A program made the translations under genes and the position numbers. The notes beneath the pieces were generated by a model. That model saw nothing but the letters and a program-made list of their open reading frames with translations. It was not told the DNA's origin and ran no database searches. A stretch of 64,000 bases of DNA, from positions 151,197 to 215,196 of the forward strand of contig NZ_JWIB01000013.1 of assembly GCF_000813425.1 (NCBI RefSeq), read 5' to 3'. Source of the DNA: Sporosarcina sp. ZBG7A (GTDB lineage: Bacteria > Bacillota > Bacilli > Bacillales_A > Planococcaceae). Positions within the stretch are counted from its first letter, which is position 1; every line of letters starts with the position of its first letter. Below are positions 19,339 through 29,172 of this stretch, piece by piece.

Positions 19339-20517
19339 TCAGATAACAATTAAATGACCGAAGAACGAAATCAGAAGCAAGCTAACTGCACCTACTGACA
19401 CAGCAGCAATTAATCCGATATAGAACGGTTTGATCCCCAATCCTTTAAAGACTTTGAAATTCGTAGATAATCCGACGCCAGCCATCGCCAATCCTAGCAT
19501 GTACTTCGATCCGAATGAACTCCAGGAATTGTAGAATCCTTCCCATATCGATAGAGTCAGGAAGCCAAATGCTGATCCACTATTCGCTGCCGTCCAATCC
19601 CCAATCGTTCTGACCAATGCCAGTGCCAAAAACCCAATTACGAATACAGGGATTAACTTATACCACTTTGGAATACTGTATTCCGTACCGTCCTCATTTT
19701 TTCCCGCTCCCTTAAAGAAGAAGTATGAGATGAGTGGAATGACAGCTATGATAAATAAATTCCGTGTAAGCTTCGTAACTGTAGCGACGTCTACTACTTT
19801 TTGCATATCAAACATTTGGCTATAAATAAGTGCTGAACCGGTTACCTGTGCAGTATCGTGAATTGCTGTCCCTAGAAATAACCCTATTTTGATGGGGTCT
19901 CCTGCAAAAAAGAGATTGGCCAAGTAGGGATACAACAGCATGCCGACCAACCCAAAAATTGTGATGTTTGCGACAGCGTAGGAGATTTCATCATCTTTTG
20001 CTTTGACCACTGGAGAAACAGCCATGATTGCAGTGACCCCGCAAATCCCTGTCCCGCAAGCAATTAACGTCCCTAGACGATTCGATTGATTCATTTTTTT
20101 CGTGAAATAAAGGGTGACGAACAACCCCGAAGTGATACATGCAATAATTAGTGGAAGCCCCCATGCACCAAGCTTCAACGCTTCCGTCAGACTTAAACGT
20201 AGTCCGAGTAAAATGATCCCAGCCCGCAATGCGTATTTGACGGAATACGCTACTCCCTCCATGAAAATCGTATGTAATCCTACTGTATTCCGGATAATGA
20301 TCCCGATTATAATGGCGACAAATATTCCAGACACCGGACTTGCGCTTCCTTCTGGCAATAAATTCAGTGCAACAATCAACTTGCCAATCAGACCCGCTGC
20401 GTAAATCCCTACAAGGGTAACAATTAGACAGAACATTATCCCTGGTAAGACTCGTACAACTAAACTACGAATTGGATTGGCGTTATCTGCTTCAGAACTT
20501 TCATTCGTCTTTCTCAT
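19339..20517 (-). CDS. YeiH/UPF0324-family putative sulfate exporter
   Basis: A 392-residue polytopic protein with about ten helices and typical YeiH features: LRAGIILLGLRLSL, GTGICGVTAIMAVSPVVKAKD and FLGTAIHDTAQVTGS. Members have been linked to sulfonate/sulfate export, but this is annotation-level evidence only. The gene stands alone between its convergent neighbour and the dicarboxylate symporter gene. Confidence 0.85.
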   Translation of the reverse strand: MRKTNESSEADNANPIRSLVVRVLPGIMFCLIVTLVGIYAAGLIGKLIVALNLLPEGSASPVSGIFVAIIIGIIIRNTVGLHTIFMEGVAYSVKYALRAGIILLGLRLSLTEALKLGAWGLPLIIACITSGLFVTLYFTKKMNQSNRLGTLIACGTGICGVTAIMAVSPVVKAKDDEISYAVANITIFGLVGMLLYPYLANLFFAGDPIKIGLFLGTAIHDTAQVTGSALIYSQMFDMQKVVDVATVTKLTRNLFIIAVIPLISYFFFKGAGKNEDGTEYSIPKWYKLIPVFVIGFLALALVRTIGDWTAANSGSAFGFLTLSIWEGFYNSWSSFGSKYMLGLAMAGVGLSTNFKVFKGLGIKPFYIGLIAAVSVGAVSLLLISFFGHLIVI

Positions 20518-20574
20518 ACAATCTTCCCTTCACTCGTCGTGTACTTCATCATTACCATATCAGAGATCAATTCA

Positions 20575-20609
20575 CCCGCAAAGGGGAATTGACAATTCCT
20601 CTTTGCGGG
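20575..20609. repeat. Long inverted repeat between two minus-strand genes
   Basis: CCCGCAAAGGGGAATTG is followed after one base by a nearly exact complement (one mismatch). It has no T run on the minus strand, so it may be a terminator for the symporter gene upstream or a regulatory hairpin. Confidence 0.6.
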
Positions 20610-20655
20610 CATTTGAAAAAATATTTATTTACAAAACTTGATGGAAATCATCCGG

Positions 20656-21885
20656 TCAGCTTTGCTGTACTTCTTTCGATTCATCTACCCATAGTTCATC
20701 TTCCGTTGATGCAACTACAACAGCAGCTGAAGCATCACCTAGGATGTTTACAGTTGTGCGGAACATGTCTAGAATCCGATCGATTCCAGCAATCAATGCA
20801 ATTCCTTCCAACGGCATGTTCACGGAAGTTAACACCATCGCCAGCATAATTACACCTGCGCCTGGAACTCCAGCTGCACCTATCGATGCTAACACGGCTG
20901 TAAGTACTACGGTCAATAATTGTAGAAACGTTAACTCCAACCCGTAAAATTGTGCAATGAATACAACAGCTACCCCTTGATAGATCGCCGTACCATCCAT
21001 ATTTATAGTCGCGCCAAGTGGGAGCACGAAGCTGCTTATCTTCTTCGAGACACCTAAATTCTCTTGCGTGTTTTTCAACGTGACGGGCAATGTTCCCGCG
21101 CTGCTGCACGTACTGAAAGCGACGACAGCCGCTGGAGCCATTCCTTTAAAGAACTTCATCGGACTCATCTTCGCAAACTTTTTAACTGCCATCGAGTACA
21201 CGAAAATCACATGGACGATGCAGGCTATCGCGACCGCTAAAATCACTTTTAAAAGTGGCATTAATACGGCTATCCCATATTCCCCAACGACTGGTGCAAC
21301 AAGACCTAAAATTCCGATCGGTGCAACCCACATAACGATTCCTGTTATTTTGTACATGATTTCTGCAAAGCCCTCAAAGAATTTGTAAACTGGTTGTGCT
21401 TTTTCGCCTACCAACGTGATCGCTAGGCCGATGAATATCGCGAAGAAGATAATCTGCAAGATATTTCCTGAGGCTAACGCTGTAAACGGGTTATCTGGGA
21501 TGATGTTCAGTAGAGTAGCAATTACCCCTCCCGTTTCATTCACCTCAGCCGCAACCTCGGGCACACTCACATTCACGCCTTTACCTGGCGAGATCACATA
21601 TGCAAAGGCTAAACCGATCATAACCGCAATCGCACTCGTCACCAAGTAATAAGAAATTGTCTTAACGCCAATCCGGCCTAACTGTTTCGGGTCTCCTGTA
21701 CTCGCAACTCCCACAACTAACGAAGCTAAAATAAGTGGCGCGATAATGAACTTAATGAGGCGTAAAAACAAATCACCTAATGGTTTGATGACCTCGATGG
21801 ACTGCCCAAAAATAACACCTAGAAGTATGGCAATTACAAAAGCAATAAATATTTGCATTAATAAGTTCCCTTTAATTCTCATCAT
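20656..21885 (-). CDS. Dicarboxylate/amino acid:cation symporter (DAACS family)
   Basis: A 409-residue GltP/DctA-type sodium or proton symporter for glutamate, aspartate or C4-dicarboxylates. The family's serine-rich hairpin (FSTCSSAGTLPVTL near 260), NMDGTAIYQG (near 300) and the second hairpin region GAAGVPGAGVI are present and intact. Double ATG start (21885/21882) after AAGGAGAG. Substrate preference between glutamate and dicarboxylates cannot be decided by eye. Confidence 0.92.
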   Translation of the reverse strand: MMRIKGNLLMQIFIAFVIAILLGVIFGQSIEVIKPLGDLFLRLIKFIIAPLILASLVVGVASTGDPKQLGRIGVKTISYYLVTSAIAVMIGLAFAYVISPGKGVNVSVPEVAAEVNETGGVIATLLNIIPDNPFTALASGNILQIIFFAIFIGLAITLVGEKAQPVYKFFEGFAEIMYKITGIVMWVAPIGILGLVAPVVGEYGIAVLMPLLKVILAVAIACIVHVIFVYSMAVKKFAKMSPMKFFKGMAPAAVVAFSTCSSAGTLPVTLKNTQENLGVSKKISSFVLPLGATINMDGTAIYQGVAVVFIAQFYGLELTFLQLLTVVLTAVLASIGAAGVPGAGVIMLAMVLTSVNMPLEGIALIAGIDRILDMFRTTVNILGDASAAVVVASTEDELWVDESKEVQQS

Positions 21886-21989
21886 TTCTCTCCTTCCGCA
21901 TATTATTGTAAGCGTTTACAAATTGTGATTAGCTGATCATGAAAATCATGATCGCTCCTAATAGGCTGAACTAGTAATCTTCATAATCC

Positions 21990-23225
21990 CTACTCTTCAA
22001 TGAAAAATTCCTCTTTATTTATTAACTCCCCCGGCTGTAAAGTAGGAAGCTCGAAATCGACAGTATCCGGATATTTTATTCCCGCACCTGTGTTTAGCAC
22101 GACAACCACGTCGTCCTCTTTAATCCAATTCTCCTCGCGTAAACGGCGTGCTGCTACGAATGCTGAAGCACCTTCCGGACAAACAAAAGCACCCTCCAAT
22201 TCCGCAATCTTTTTTTGTTCTTCCAAAATCGCTTCATCATCTATTGCGATAGCACATCCATTTGTTTCATATAGCGATTCCAGCACTAAAAAGTCTCCTA
22301 ACGCTTTCGGTACATTAATGCCAAAAGCTATTGTTTCAGAGCCTTCCCAGAACTCCGATTCTTTTTTACCCTCTTTCCATGCCTTGACGATTGGCGCACA
22401 TCCATCGGATTGAACTGCGACCAATCTAGGAAGTTTACCTTGTGGTATCCATTCAAGAGTTTGCAGTTCCTTTAATGCTTTATAGATTCCGATGAGTCCG
22501 ACACCGCCACCCGTCGGATATAAAATCACATCAGGTACTTTCCAGCCCATCTGCTCCGCAATCTCATACCCCATCGTTTTCTTTCCTTCAATCCGATAAG
22601 GTTCTTTCAGGGTGGAAGCATCAAACAATCCCTGGTCGCGTACAGTTTGCGCCACAATTTTCCCCGCATCACTGATTAACCCATCTACTAGGTAGAGATT
22701 CGCGCCTGCAATCGCACATTCATTTCTCGTAATCTTCGGGGCATCCACCGGCATGACAATCGTTGATTTAATCCCGCCACGTGCAGCATAGAGAGCCCAA
22801 GAAGCTCCAGCATTTCCATTGGTCGGCATGGCAAGCTCCTGGATATTCAATTCTTTAGCCATTGACACGCCCACTGCAGCGCCTCTTGCTTTAAATGTCC
22901 CTGTAGGAATAATCCCTTCATCTTTCATATGCAAATTCGATATCCCCACGTCTTCCCCCAACCGTTCCATTGAAATTAACGGGGTCATCCCCTCTCCTAG
23001 AGTGACGATATTTTCTTCACGTTGTACAGGAAGCAATTCCCTATAGCGCCACAAGTCTGGTTTTCTTTTTATAAGATCGTCAGGTTTTAATACGTTGCGT
23101 AAATCCTCCAAATCGTAATTAACGAGCAAAGGGGAACCACACGAACATAGTTGATGTTCTACTCCTGCACTGTACTCCTTATCACACTTAGGACATTGTA
23201 GATGTGAGACATAACTGAATTTCAA
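21990..23225 (-). CDS. thrC: Threonine synthase-like PLP enzyme
   Basis: A roughly 411-residue fold-type II PLP enzyme. It begins with a small zinc ribbon (CPKC...CSCG, first 45 residues), then the PLP lysine motif TGTFKARGA near residue 110 and the phosphate-binding glycine loop PTGGGVG near 228. Zinc-ribbon threonine synthases have this layout. They convert O-phosphohomoserine to threonine. TTG 23225 has AAGGAG at a good distance; TTG 23246 is the alternative. It is not in a hom-thr operon, so a related beta-elimination or racemase-like role is possible. Confidence 0.8.
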   Translation of the reverse strand: MKFSYVSHLQCPKCDKEYSAGVEHQLCSCGSPLLVNYDLEDLRNVLKPDDLIKRKPDLWRYRELLPVQREENIVTLGEGMTPLISMERLGEDVGISNLHMKDEGIIPTGTFKARGAAVGVSMAKELNIQELAMPTNGNAGASWALYAARGGIKSTIVMPVDAPKITRNECAIAGANLYLVDGLISDAGKIVAQTVRDQGLFDASTLKEPYRIEGKKTMGYEIAEQMGWKVPDVILYPTGGGVGLIGIYKALKELQTLEWIPQGKLPRLVAVQSDGCAPIVKAWKEGKKESEFWEGSETIAFGINVPKALGDFLVLESLYETNGCAIAIDDEAILEEQKKIAELEGAFVCPEGASAFVAARRLREENWIKEDDVVVVLNTGAGIKYPDTVDFELPTLQPGELINKEEFFIEE

Positions 23226-23246
23226 CCGACTCCACTCCTTCTCCAA

Positions 23247-23418
23247 ACAGCCTATTTTCAGTCAAACTCTCTAGCTGCAATGATTCCTCATAGGTTGCAA
23301 TCATTAACTGTTCAATACTATATGTAAGGTGATTCTGATATATCACATACCAGTATCAGCGGGAAGAATCATTTGTATCTATTTAGTACACAATGGTGGT
23401 GTGGTCTTTATAAAACGC
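23247..23418. other. Upstream region of the threonine synthase-like gene
   Basis: Presumed promoter region; a degenerate repeated TGCAATGATT / TTGCAATCATT pair is visible near 23,277-23,305 but no operator could be assigned. Confidence 0.3.
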
Positions 23419-23452
23419 AAAAACACCCTCTAATTGTCTCCATTAGAGGGCC
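23419..23452 (-). terminator. Terminator downstream of the hydantoin block
   Basis: CCCTCTAAT and ATTAGAGGG with a 7-nt loop; on the minus strand it ends in GTTTTTG. It lies about 225 bp after the NCS1 permease stop, beyond a 21-bp repeat array. Confidence 0.8.
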
Positions 23453-23525
23453 TTCGCAATAACCTATTCCACACATTTTTCATTCTCTAGTTTGTGCAAC
23501 CTACACTCTCTAAACATGCGGAGCA

Positions 23526-23672
23526 CATCCAATTAACCCCTTGATGCAGATGAATTGGGCTCCTTTATGGAAAATCTCACTAAATGCCGAAGTTATTCCT
23601 CGCTTTGATGGAGAAACTAGTTCGACTGTCGGAGAAACCACCACCGGCGTCGGAAACTCACCTAGATTTTTC
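23526..23672. repeat. Degenerate leader plus 21-bp repeat array
   Basis: The leader CCAATTAACCCCTTGATGC is followed by units beginning 23565, 23586, 23607, 23628 and 23649, each 21 bp, mixing GATGGAGAAA-like and CCGA-like cores. It is the most diverged copy in the window. Confidence 0.8.
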
Positions 23673-23675
23673 CGA

Positions 23676-24992
23676 TTACTCCGTAAACTGATCTGGCGCG
23701 TATTCCTTCTTCAATTTCATCGCAATGACATACGTAAGAATCGAAACTAAAAGCGATTGAACCGCTGGAAGCCCCATCGGATACACGTATTGTGTTAAGT
23801 AGCCAATCACAACACCCGCTGCAACAGCAATCGTTGCCATCCAGTTCCAACCTGGCACCTCGATCCACTTTTGCTTACGGATCACGAAGAAGTCACCCAT
23901 CATAACGCCCGCAATCGCTGGATACAAGAGAGCGGTTAGGTACAAAAAGTCTTCGAAGTATTGAAGGATTCCCGCTAGCGCGACAATGATAGCTAAAATC
24001 GTTCCTACCAACGTTAATAATGCGCGCCCTCTCCCGGAATTCACGTTCAATAGATTCGCAAGCGCTAATCCCATACTGTAGTTATTTACTAGCTGCGACG
24101 TCCAAGTTGCAAGCCACAAAATTAAGAAGCCCCAAAATGGAAATCCTAAATTCATCATGACATTAACGATGTCTGCGTCCCCAACACCAACGGACATAAT
24201 TGCCCCTACGATGAACAAAGGGAATCCAATAACCGCAATCCCGCTCGGAATGATCCAGTTGTCTCTCCAAACCGGTTTCGCATACCGCGTATAATCGGAT
24301 GCGATTACCCACTGAGATACGTTTACGCCAATGACTAAACTGATTCCCGCAAGAATTGTCATGCTTGGTTCCGGATTCCACTCCATGATTTTATGCAACC
24401 CAGTGTTTTTGAGCGTCAAATATATTCCGCCAACAATTAGAAGCAATCCTGAAGGAACCGCTAAGTAATCCGTCCACTTCATGGAGTTATACCCTATGAT
24501 AGAAGGAAGTGCGAACAACAGACCTGCTACCGTCGTAACGAGTGCCCAGCCAATCCAATTCGTTTGATAATCAATGCCAAACATCGCTGACATCGCATTC
24601 CCTGCGACAGCAGTTTGCAATGCCCACCAACCGAGTGACACGATGAAAATCGTGAATCCGACAATAAAGCGAGCTTGGACAGTTCCAAAACTGGACTTGG
24701 CAATTACAGATGAAGAGCGTCCTGTTTTCGCGCCGATATATCCTTGTAGCGCGTTCCCCGCCCACTGGAAACCGAATAAAGCGATGATAAGAATGAGAAG
24801 AATTTTAGTCATACCGAAACTTGCGGTTAATGACGCACCTACCATGAGAACTGGGATCGTAAATTCCAGTCCTCCAAATATGACTGCAGGCGTTAGCCAA
24901 TGCTGACGCTGATTTTCAGGGACAGGAGCCAATGCGTTATCTTGGCCAAGTATATCGTTATGCGCTTTCATATTTTCTTTTTGACCGTCCAT
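23676..24992 (-). CDS. NCS1-family nucleobase/hydantoin permease
   Basis: A roughly 438-residue, 12-helix permease of the cytosine/purine/hydantoin (NCS1) family, with FGGLEFTIPVLMVGASL at the start of helix 1 and QWAGNALQGYIGAKTGRSS following. ATG 24992 is chosen because GAGGGGTGA lies just upstream; the open frame extends to 25025. It is the last gene of the run cupin, HyuB and HyuA, so it probably imports the hydantoin or related ring compound. Confidence 0.88.
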   Translation of the reverse strand: MDGQKENMKAHNDILGQDNALAPVPENQRQHWLTPAVIFGGLEFTIPVLMVGASLTASFGMTKILLILIIALFGFQWAGNALQGYIGAKTGRSSSVIAKSSFGTVQARFIVGFTIFIVSLGWWALQTAVAGNAMSAMFGIDYQTNWIGWALVTTVAGLLFALPSIIGYNSMKWTDYLAVPSGLLLIVGGIYLTLKNTGLHKIMEWNPEPSMTILAGISLVIGVNVSQWVIASDYTRYAKPVWRDNWIIPSGIAVIGFPLFIVGAIMSVGVGDADIVNVMMNLGFPFWGFLILWLATWTSQLVNNYSMGLALANLLNVNSGRGRALLTLVGTILAIIVALAGILQYFEDFLYLTALLYPAIAGVMMGDFFVIRKQKWIEVPGWNWMATIAVAAGVVIGYLTQYVYPMGLPAVQSLLVSILTYVIAMKLKKEYAPDQFTE

Positions 24993-25046
24993 CGGCTCAC
25001 CCCTCATGAATGTATAAACCCCCAAATTCTATTGCTAACAGGTAAC

Positions 25047-25370
25047 TTACGCTTTCACTAACGCAAACACTAATTCCACAGGCTCGTCACCTTTATTCAT
25101 ACACCAATGTAGTTCCCCCGCAGGAATGAAAGAAGCCTCGCCTGCGGAAATTTCAAACGGTACACCACCAGACTCCCCAATAAGAGAGCCTTTCGTGATG
25201 AACGAATACTCTTGTTCCTCATGGAAGGTCGTTCCTTCGTTCGGCAACCGTTCACCGGTTGGAATCGACACGTACCCGAATTTCACTTCTGCATTCGTGA
25301 ATTGATCGTGAAACAGATTTTGTACAATCTCCTGTGTGTCTTGCGCTGCTTGTTTTTGCATCCAATCCAT
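25047..25370 (-). CDS. Small cupin-domain protein
   Basis: A 107-residue single cupin fold (PNEGTTFHEEQEYSFITKGSL and AGEASFIPAGELHWCMNKG contain the two cupin motifs with His/Glu metal ligands). It lies 6 bp after the hyuB-like gene, with AGGGAG before its ATG. Function unknown; either a metabolite-binding helper or isomerase in the same pathway. Confidence 0.8.
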   Translation of the reverse strand: MDWMQKQAAQDTQEIVQNLFHDQFTNAEVKFGYVSIPTGERLPNEGTTFHEEQEYSFITKGSLIGESGGVPFEISAGEASFIPAGELHWCMNKGDEPVELVFALVKA

Positions 25371-25376
25371 CTCCCT

Positions 25377-27113
25377 TTAGTGTTTTCTCGTTTTAAGCTC
25401 TCTATATCCAAACGTGTCCGAATCAACTTCAACACCGAAGATCGCACCTGCTTCTTCCACTGTGAAATAGTCATTCTTCACATCTCTAGCAACTTGTGCT
25501 GCGTCACGTTCTAACGGATTACCATAACCTCCACCCGTACCCGTAACGAGTCTCACTACATCACCTTTATTCAACGGATATCTAGGATACACACCGAATG
25601 GGCCGTCTATTGTGCCATCTGCTTTATCCACAAAGAATTCGTTCGACGATCCATCATGACCTCCACTAATTCCCCATGGCATGAACTTGTTGCGACCATA
25701 CGTGACAGTGACAGCTTGTCCGTCCGTCATTGCACGATAGGAACGAGTAACACCTTTTCCACCAACAAACTCTCCTGCTCCTGATCCATTTCCATCTTGA
25801 CGCAAGCTATATTCATCCAACATAACGCCGTATCGAGTTTCAGCGACTTCAACCGGAACGTTGTATGTTTCCCCATCACCCATACAGAACTGTCCAGATG
25901 CACCATCGTTTCTGTTCGATGCACCCCATCCTCCAACGGATGGCTCTACGATCAAGAACGATTCGTCAGTATCATGATGCGTCCCGGATAAAGTCACTGC
26001 ACATACCGACAAAAAGTGTCCAGCATTCAGACGCTCTGGTAGGTGAGGTGCCATCGCTTTCCACACCAAGTCTAAACTGCCTAATAGCGTTTCAAAGTAG
26101 TTCGAGACCGGAACTGGGCGCTCTGCTGACATGATAGATTTCGGATCCGTTAAAATCCTCAAAGGACGGAATACTCCATCGTTTACGTCTTGTTCAGGAT
26201 TTGTAATTGCTAAGAAAATCGCGCGAACTGCAGAAGTTAGTCCCGTCTTCGAGCAATTCATTGGTCCAGGAACTTGTGGTGAGCTTCCTCTAAAGTCACA
26301 AATGAATTCATCATCCGTAATTGTCACTTTCACCTTAATTGGGAACGGTCCATTTCCAATCCCATCTGTGTCAATAAAATCTTCTGCGTAAAAAACACCT
26401 TTAGGTAGCTTTTTTAGCTCTTCACGCGCCAACACTTCCCCATGGTCCAGCAAATGCTCAATCGCGGCAAGAATCGTTTCCGTTGTATGCTTGTTACAAA
26501 GCTCGTTCAACCTGCGATTGCCTGTTTTCAACGCTGCGACTTGTGCCCACATATCTCCAAGAGACAACTCTGGGAATCTAACATTCGAGCGGATCATTTC
26601 AACGAGGACATCACTCACTTTTCCTTCATCATAGAGCTTCAGACAAGAGAATTGGAGTCCTTCTTGGAAGATATCGACAGAGTCATTCGTAAAGGAACCT
26701 GGATCTTTTCCTCCCACTTCAGTCCAATGTGCCTTATTTGCAGAGAACGCAATCAGCTCACCATCCACAAAGATCGGCATGACTAATCCAACATCAGAAA
26801 GGTGAGAACCTCCACCTTGATAAGGATCGTTAATAATAATGATGTCGCCTTCCTTCAACTTATCTCCTGGATATTTTGCTAACGTCTCCTTAACCATGAA
26901 TGTCAGCATTCCGATGAAGCCCGTCACACCATTTCCTTGAGTGAGGAGATTCCCTTTCGCATCGGTAAGTCCACTCGCATAGTCCAATACTTCATAAATG
27001 ATTGGACTCATCGATGTTCTTGCAAGGGCTGCAAACATTTCATCCCCTGTAGCGAGTAATGAGTCTTTAACGATTTCCAGCGTAAACGGATCAATTGTTG
27101 TCGTGTGCGTCAT
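25377..27113 (-). CDS. hyuB: Hydantoinase B/oxoprolinase-family subunit
   Basis: A 578-residue HyuB-type subunit. Conserved features visible: SPIIYEVLDYASGLTDAKGNLL near residue 35, NDPYQGGGSHLSDVGLV near 95, and the glycine-rich GGWGASNRNDGASGQF near 390. Together with the HyuA subunit it forms an ATP-dependent hydrolase that opens 5-membered cyclic amides (N-methylhydantoinase, acetophenone carboxylase, or 5-oxoprolinase types). It starts one base after the HyuA stop. Confidence 0.9.
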   Translation of the reverse strand: MTHTTTIDPFTLEIVKDSLLATGDEMFAALARTSMSPIIYEVLDYASGLTDAKGNLLTQGNGVTGFIGMLTFMVKETLAKYPGDKLKEGDIIIINDPYQGGGSHLSDVGLVMPIFVDGELIAFSANKAHWTEVGGKDPGSFTNDSVDIFQEGLQFSCLKLYDEGKVSDVLVEMIRSNVRFPELSLGDMWAQVAALKTGNRRLNELCNKHTTETILAAIEHLLDHGEVLAREELKKLPKGVFYAEDFIDTDGIGNGPFPIKVKVTITDDEFICDFRGSSPQVPGPMNCSKTGLTSAVRAIFLAITNPEQDVNDGVFRPLRILTDPKSIMSAERPVPVSNYFETLLGSLDLVWKAMAPHLPERLNAGHFLSVCAVTLSGTHHDTDESFLIVEPSVGGWGASNRNDGASGQFCMGDGETYNVPVEVAETRYGVMLDEYSLRQDGNGSGAGEFVGGKGVTRSYRAMTDGQAVTVTYGRNKFMPWGISGGHDGSSNEFFVDKADGTIDGPFGVYPRYPLNKGDVVRLVTGTGGGYGNPLERDAAQVARDVKNDYFTVEEAGAIFGVEVDSDTFGYRELKTRKH

Positions 27114-27114
27114 A

Positions 27115-29166
27115 TCAGTTCTCCTCCTTTACAATGATGAGGTTGCCATACTCGTCTGCGTGGAGCTGTTGTTGCTTATAAATCACAGTAACCGCCGCTT
27201 TTTCTTCAATTATGGCCGGTCCTCTCAAGACTTCGTTCGTCGGTAGTTTCTCTCGATCGTAAACGTTTGTTGTAAGCCATCCTTCATTTTCAAAGTAGAC
27301 TTCTCTCTTTTCTTTATAAGCGGATTGCGGTGTTCCCGCTTTGATTTGCTTCTTAATTTCAGGCTTTTCAACTTTTCCGAATGCCGTTAAATGCAAATTA
27401 ACAATTTCCGTTTGCGCTTCTTCCAGCTTAAACGTGTAGTTCTTTTCATGGAGCTTATGGAAGTCTTCAATTGCCTTTTGCTTACTCGCATCCGTCCACA
27501 TATCATTATCCACAGGAACTTTCACCGTGTGTTCTTGACCGAGATAACGCATGTCCGCAAAACGATGGTACTCCACTTGTTCAGCGGTCATTCCTTCGTC
27601 TTCAAAATGATGCAAAGCTTGTGTTTCAATTGCTATCCATGCATCGTTGATTTCCTCCAACGTCAATTCATTCATCCGCTTAATATATGTTTTGATGTAA
27701 TCGTGTCGCAGATCCGTCAACAACATGCCCCAGGCGGAAAACACAGGTGATGCAATTGGGACAACAACTTTTTTCACACCTAGCTCCAGTGCGAGTGCCG
27801 GTGCGTGCATCGAACCCCCGCCACCAAAAGCAAGCAACGTGAAATCTTTAGGGTTGTGACCTTTCCGAATCGAAATGAGCTTCAATGCATTCAACATATT
27901 CGAGTTCGCAATCCTGATAATCCCGAGTGCAGCCTCTTCAGCAGACATCTCAAAACGTGATCCAATTTTTGACTGAATTCCTGATTTCACAGCTTCCATG
28001 TCCACTTCATAATCAAAGTTTTTCGATGACAGACGACCTGTTAACAAATTTGCATCTGTCGTTGTCGGTTCCTTCCCACCTTGGCCGTAAGCAATCGGTC
28101 CAGGGAATGCCCCCGCAGATTGTGGTCCCACTTTTAATGAGCCCGCGGGATCAATCCATGCAATTGAACCTCCACCGTTTCCAATCTCAACGATATCGAC
28201 AACTGGCGTCTTAATCGGATATCCTGCATGACGACTATCCCGTTCTATATAATAATCCGTCGACACTTTCACTTCACCATTTTCAATCAATGAACACTTT
28301 GCAGTTGTCCCACCGATATCAAACGCAATAATATTCTTCTCCCCAATCATTTCACCAAGCACTGCAGCACCAAAGATCCCGGCAACTGGACCCGATTCAA
28401 CCATGCTAATTGGCGTTTCTTTCGCACTGTCAAACGTCGTTGTCCCACCATTCGATTGCATAATATAGCGTTGCTCCACATTGCTTTGTGCCTTCAATTC
28501 GTTCTCTAAGCGATTGATGTAAGAGGTCGCGACTGGCTGAACGTATGCATTTAACACAGTAGTATTCGTACGCTCATACTCACGCCATTCTTGAACGATG
28601 TCACTAGAAATCGTTACTTTCACTTCTGGCCAAAGTTGTTTTATCAATTCTGCAGTTTGCTGCTCATGAGCAGGGTTTGCATACGCATGCAAATAAGAAA
28701 CCGCAATCGCTTCCACCTGTTCCTTTTTAAAGAACTCAACACACTCTTTCACATCTTCAATCTCAAGAGGAGTCAATACCTCACCTTTATAACTCAGACG
28801 CTCATTCACTTCTTTACGCAAATAGCGCTCTACAAACGGTTCCGGTTTCTTGTAGTTCACATTGAACAAATCCGGGCGGTTTCCACGTGCGATTTCCAGT
28901 ACATCACGAAATCCTTTCGTTGTAATAAGAGCGGTCTTGGCACCCTTTCGTTCAGTGAGCGCATTGATAATCACAGTCGTTCCATGAATGAACATCGACA
29001 ATTGCGACTGATCAATTCCGCTCTTATGAATCACATCAAGGACTCCTTTTTCAAAGTTGGGTGGTGTCGTACTACTCTTCGCTACGCCAATTCCCCCATT
29101 TTTGTCCACATACACTAAGTCTGTAAACGTACCACCGATATCTGTTGCTACTCTCATTCGACTCAC
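27115..29166 (-). CDS. hyuA: Hydantoinase A/oxoprolinase-family subunit
   Basis: A 683-residue HyuA-type subunit with an ATPase fold of the acetate/sugar kinase superfamily: phosphate-binding loops TDIGGTFTDLVYVD at residue 7 and FDIGGTTAKCSLI near 285, and the FGGGGSMHAPALA motif near 455. It is the first structural gene after the XRE-cupin regulator (6-bp gap), which suggests one regulated operon running to the NCS1 permease. The true substrate cannot be set by sequence alone. Confidence 0.92.
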   Translation of the reverse strand: MSRMRVATDIGGTFTDLVYVDKNGGIGVAKSSTTPPNFEKGVLDVIHKSGIDQSQLSMFIHGTTVIINALTERKGAKTALITTKGFRDVLEIARGNRPDLFNVNYKKPEPFVERYLRKEVNERLSYKGEVLTPLEIEDVKECVEFFKKEQVEAIAVSYLHAYANPAHEQQTAELIKQLWPEVKVTISSDIVQEWREYERTNTTVLNAYVQPVATSYINRLENELKAQSNVEQRYIMQSNGGTTTFDSAKETPISMVESGPVAGIFGAAVLGEMIGEKNIIAFDIGGTTAKCSLIENGEVKVSTDYYIERDSRHAGYPIKTPVVDIVEIGNGGGSIAWIDPAGSLKVGPQSAGAFPGPIAYGQGGKEPTTTDANLLTGRLSSKNFDYEVDMEAVKSGIQSKIGSRFEMSAEEAALGIIRIANSNMLNALKLISIRKGHNPKDFTLLAFGGGGSMHAPALALELGVKKVVVPIASPVFSAWGMLLTDLRHDYIKTYIKRMNELTLEEINDAWIAIETQALHHFEDEGMTAEQVEYHRFADMRYLGQEHTVKVPVDNDMWTDASKQKAIEDFHKLHEKNYTFKLEEAQTEIVNLHLTAFGKVEKPEIKKQIKAGTPQSAYKEKREVYFENEGWLTTNVYDREKLPTNEVLRGPAIIEEKAAVTVIYKQQQLHADEYGNLIIVKEEN

Positions 29167-29172
29167 TCCTCA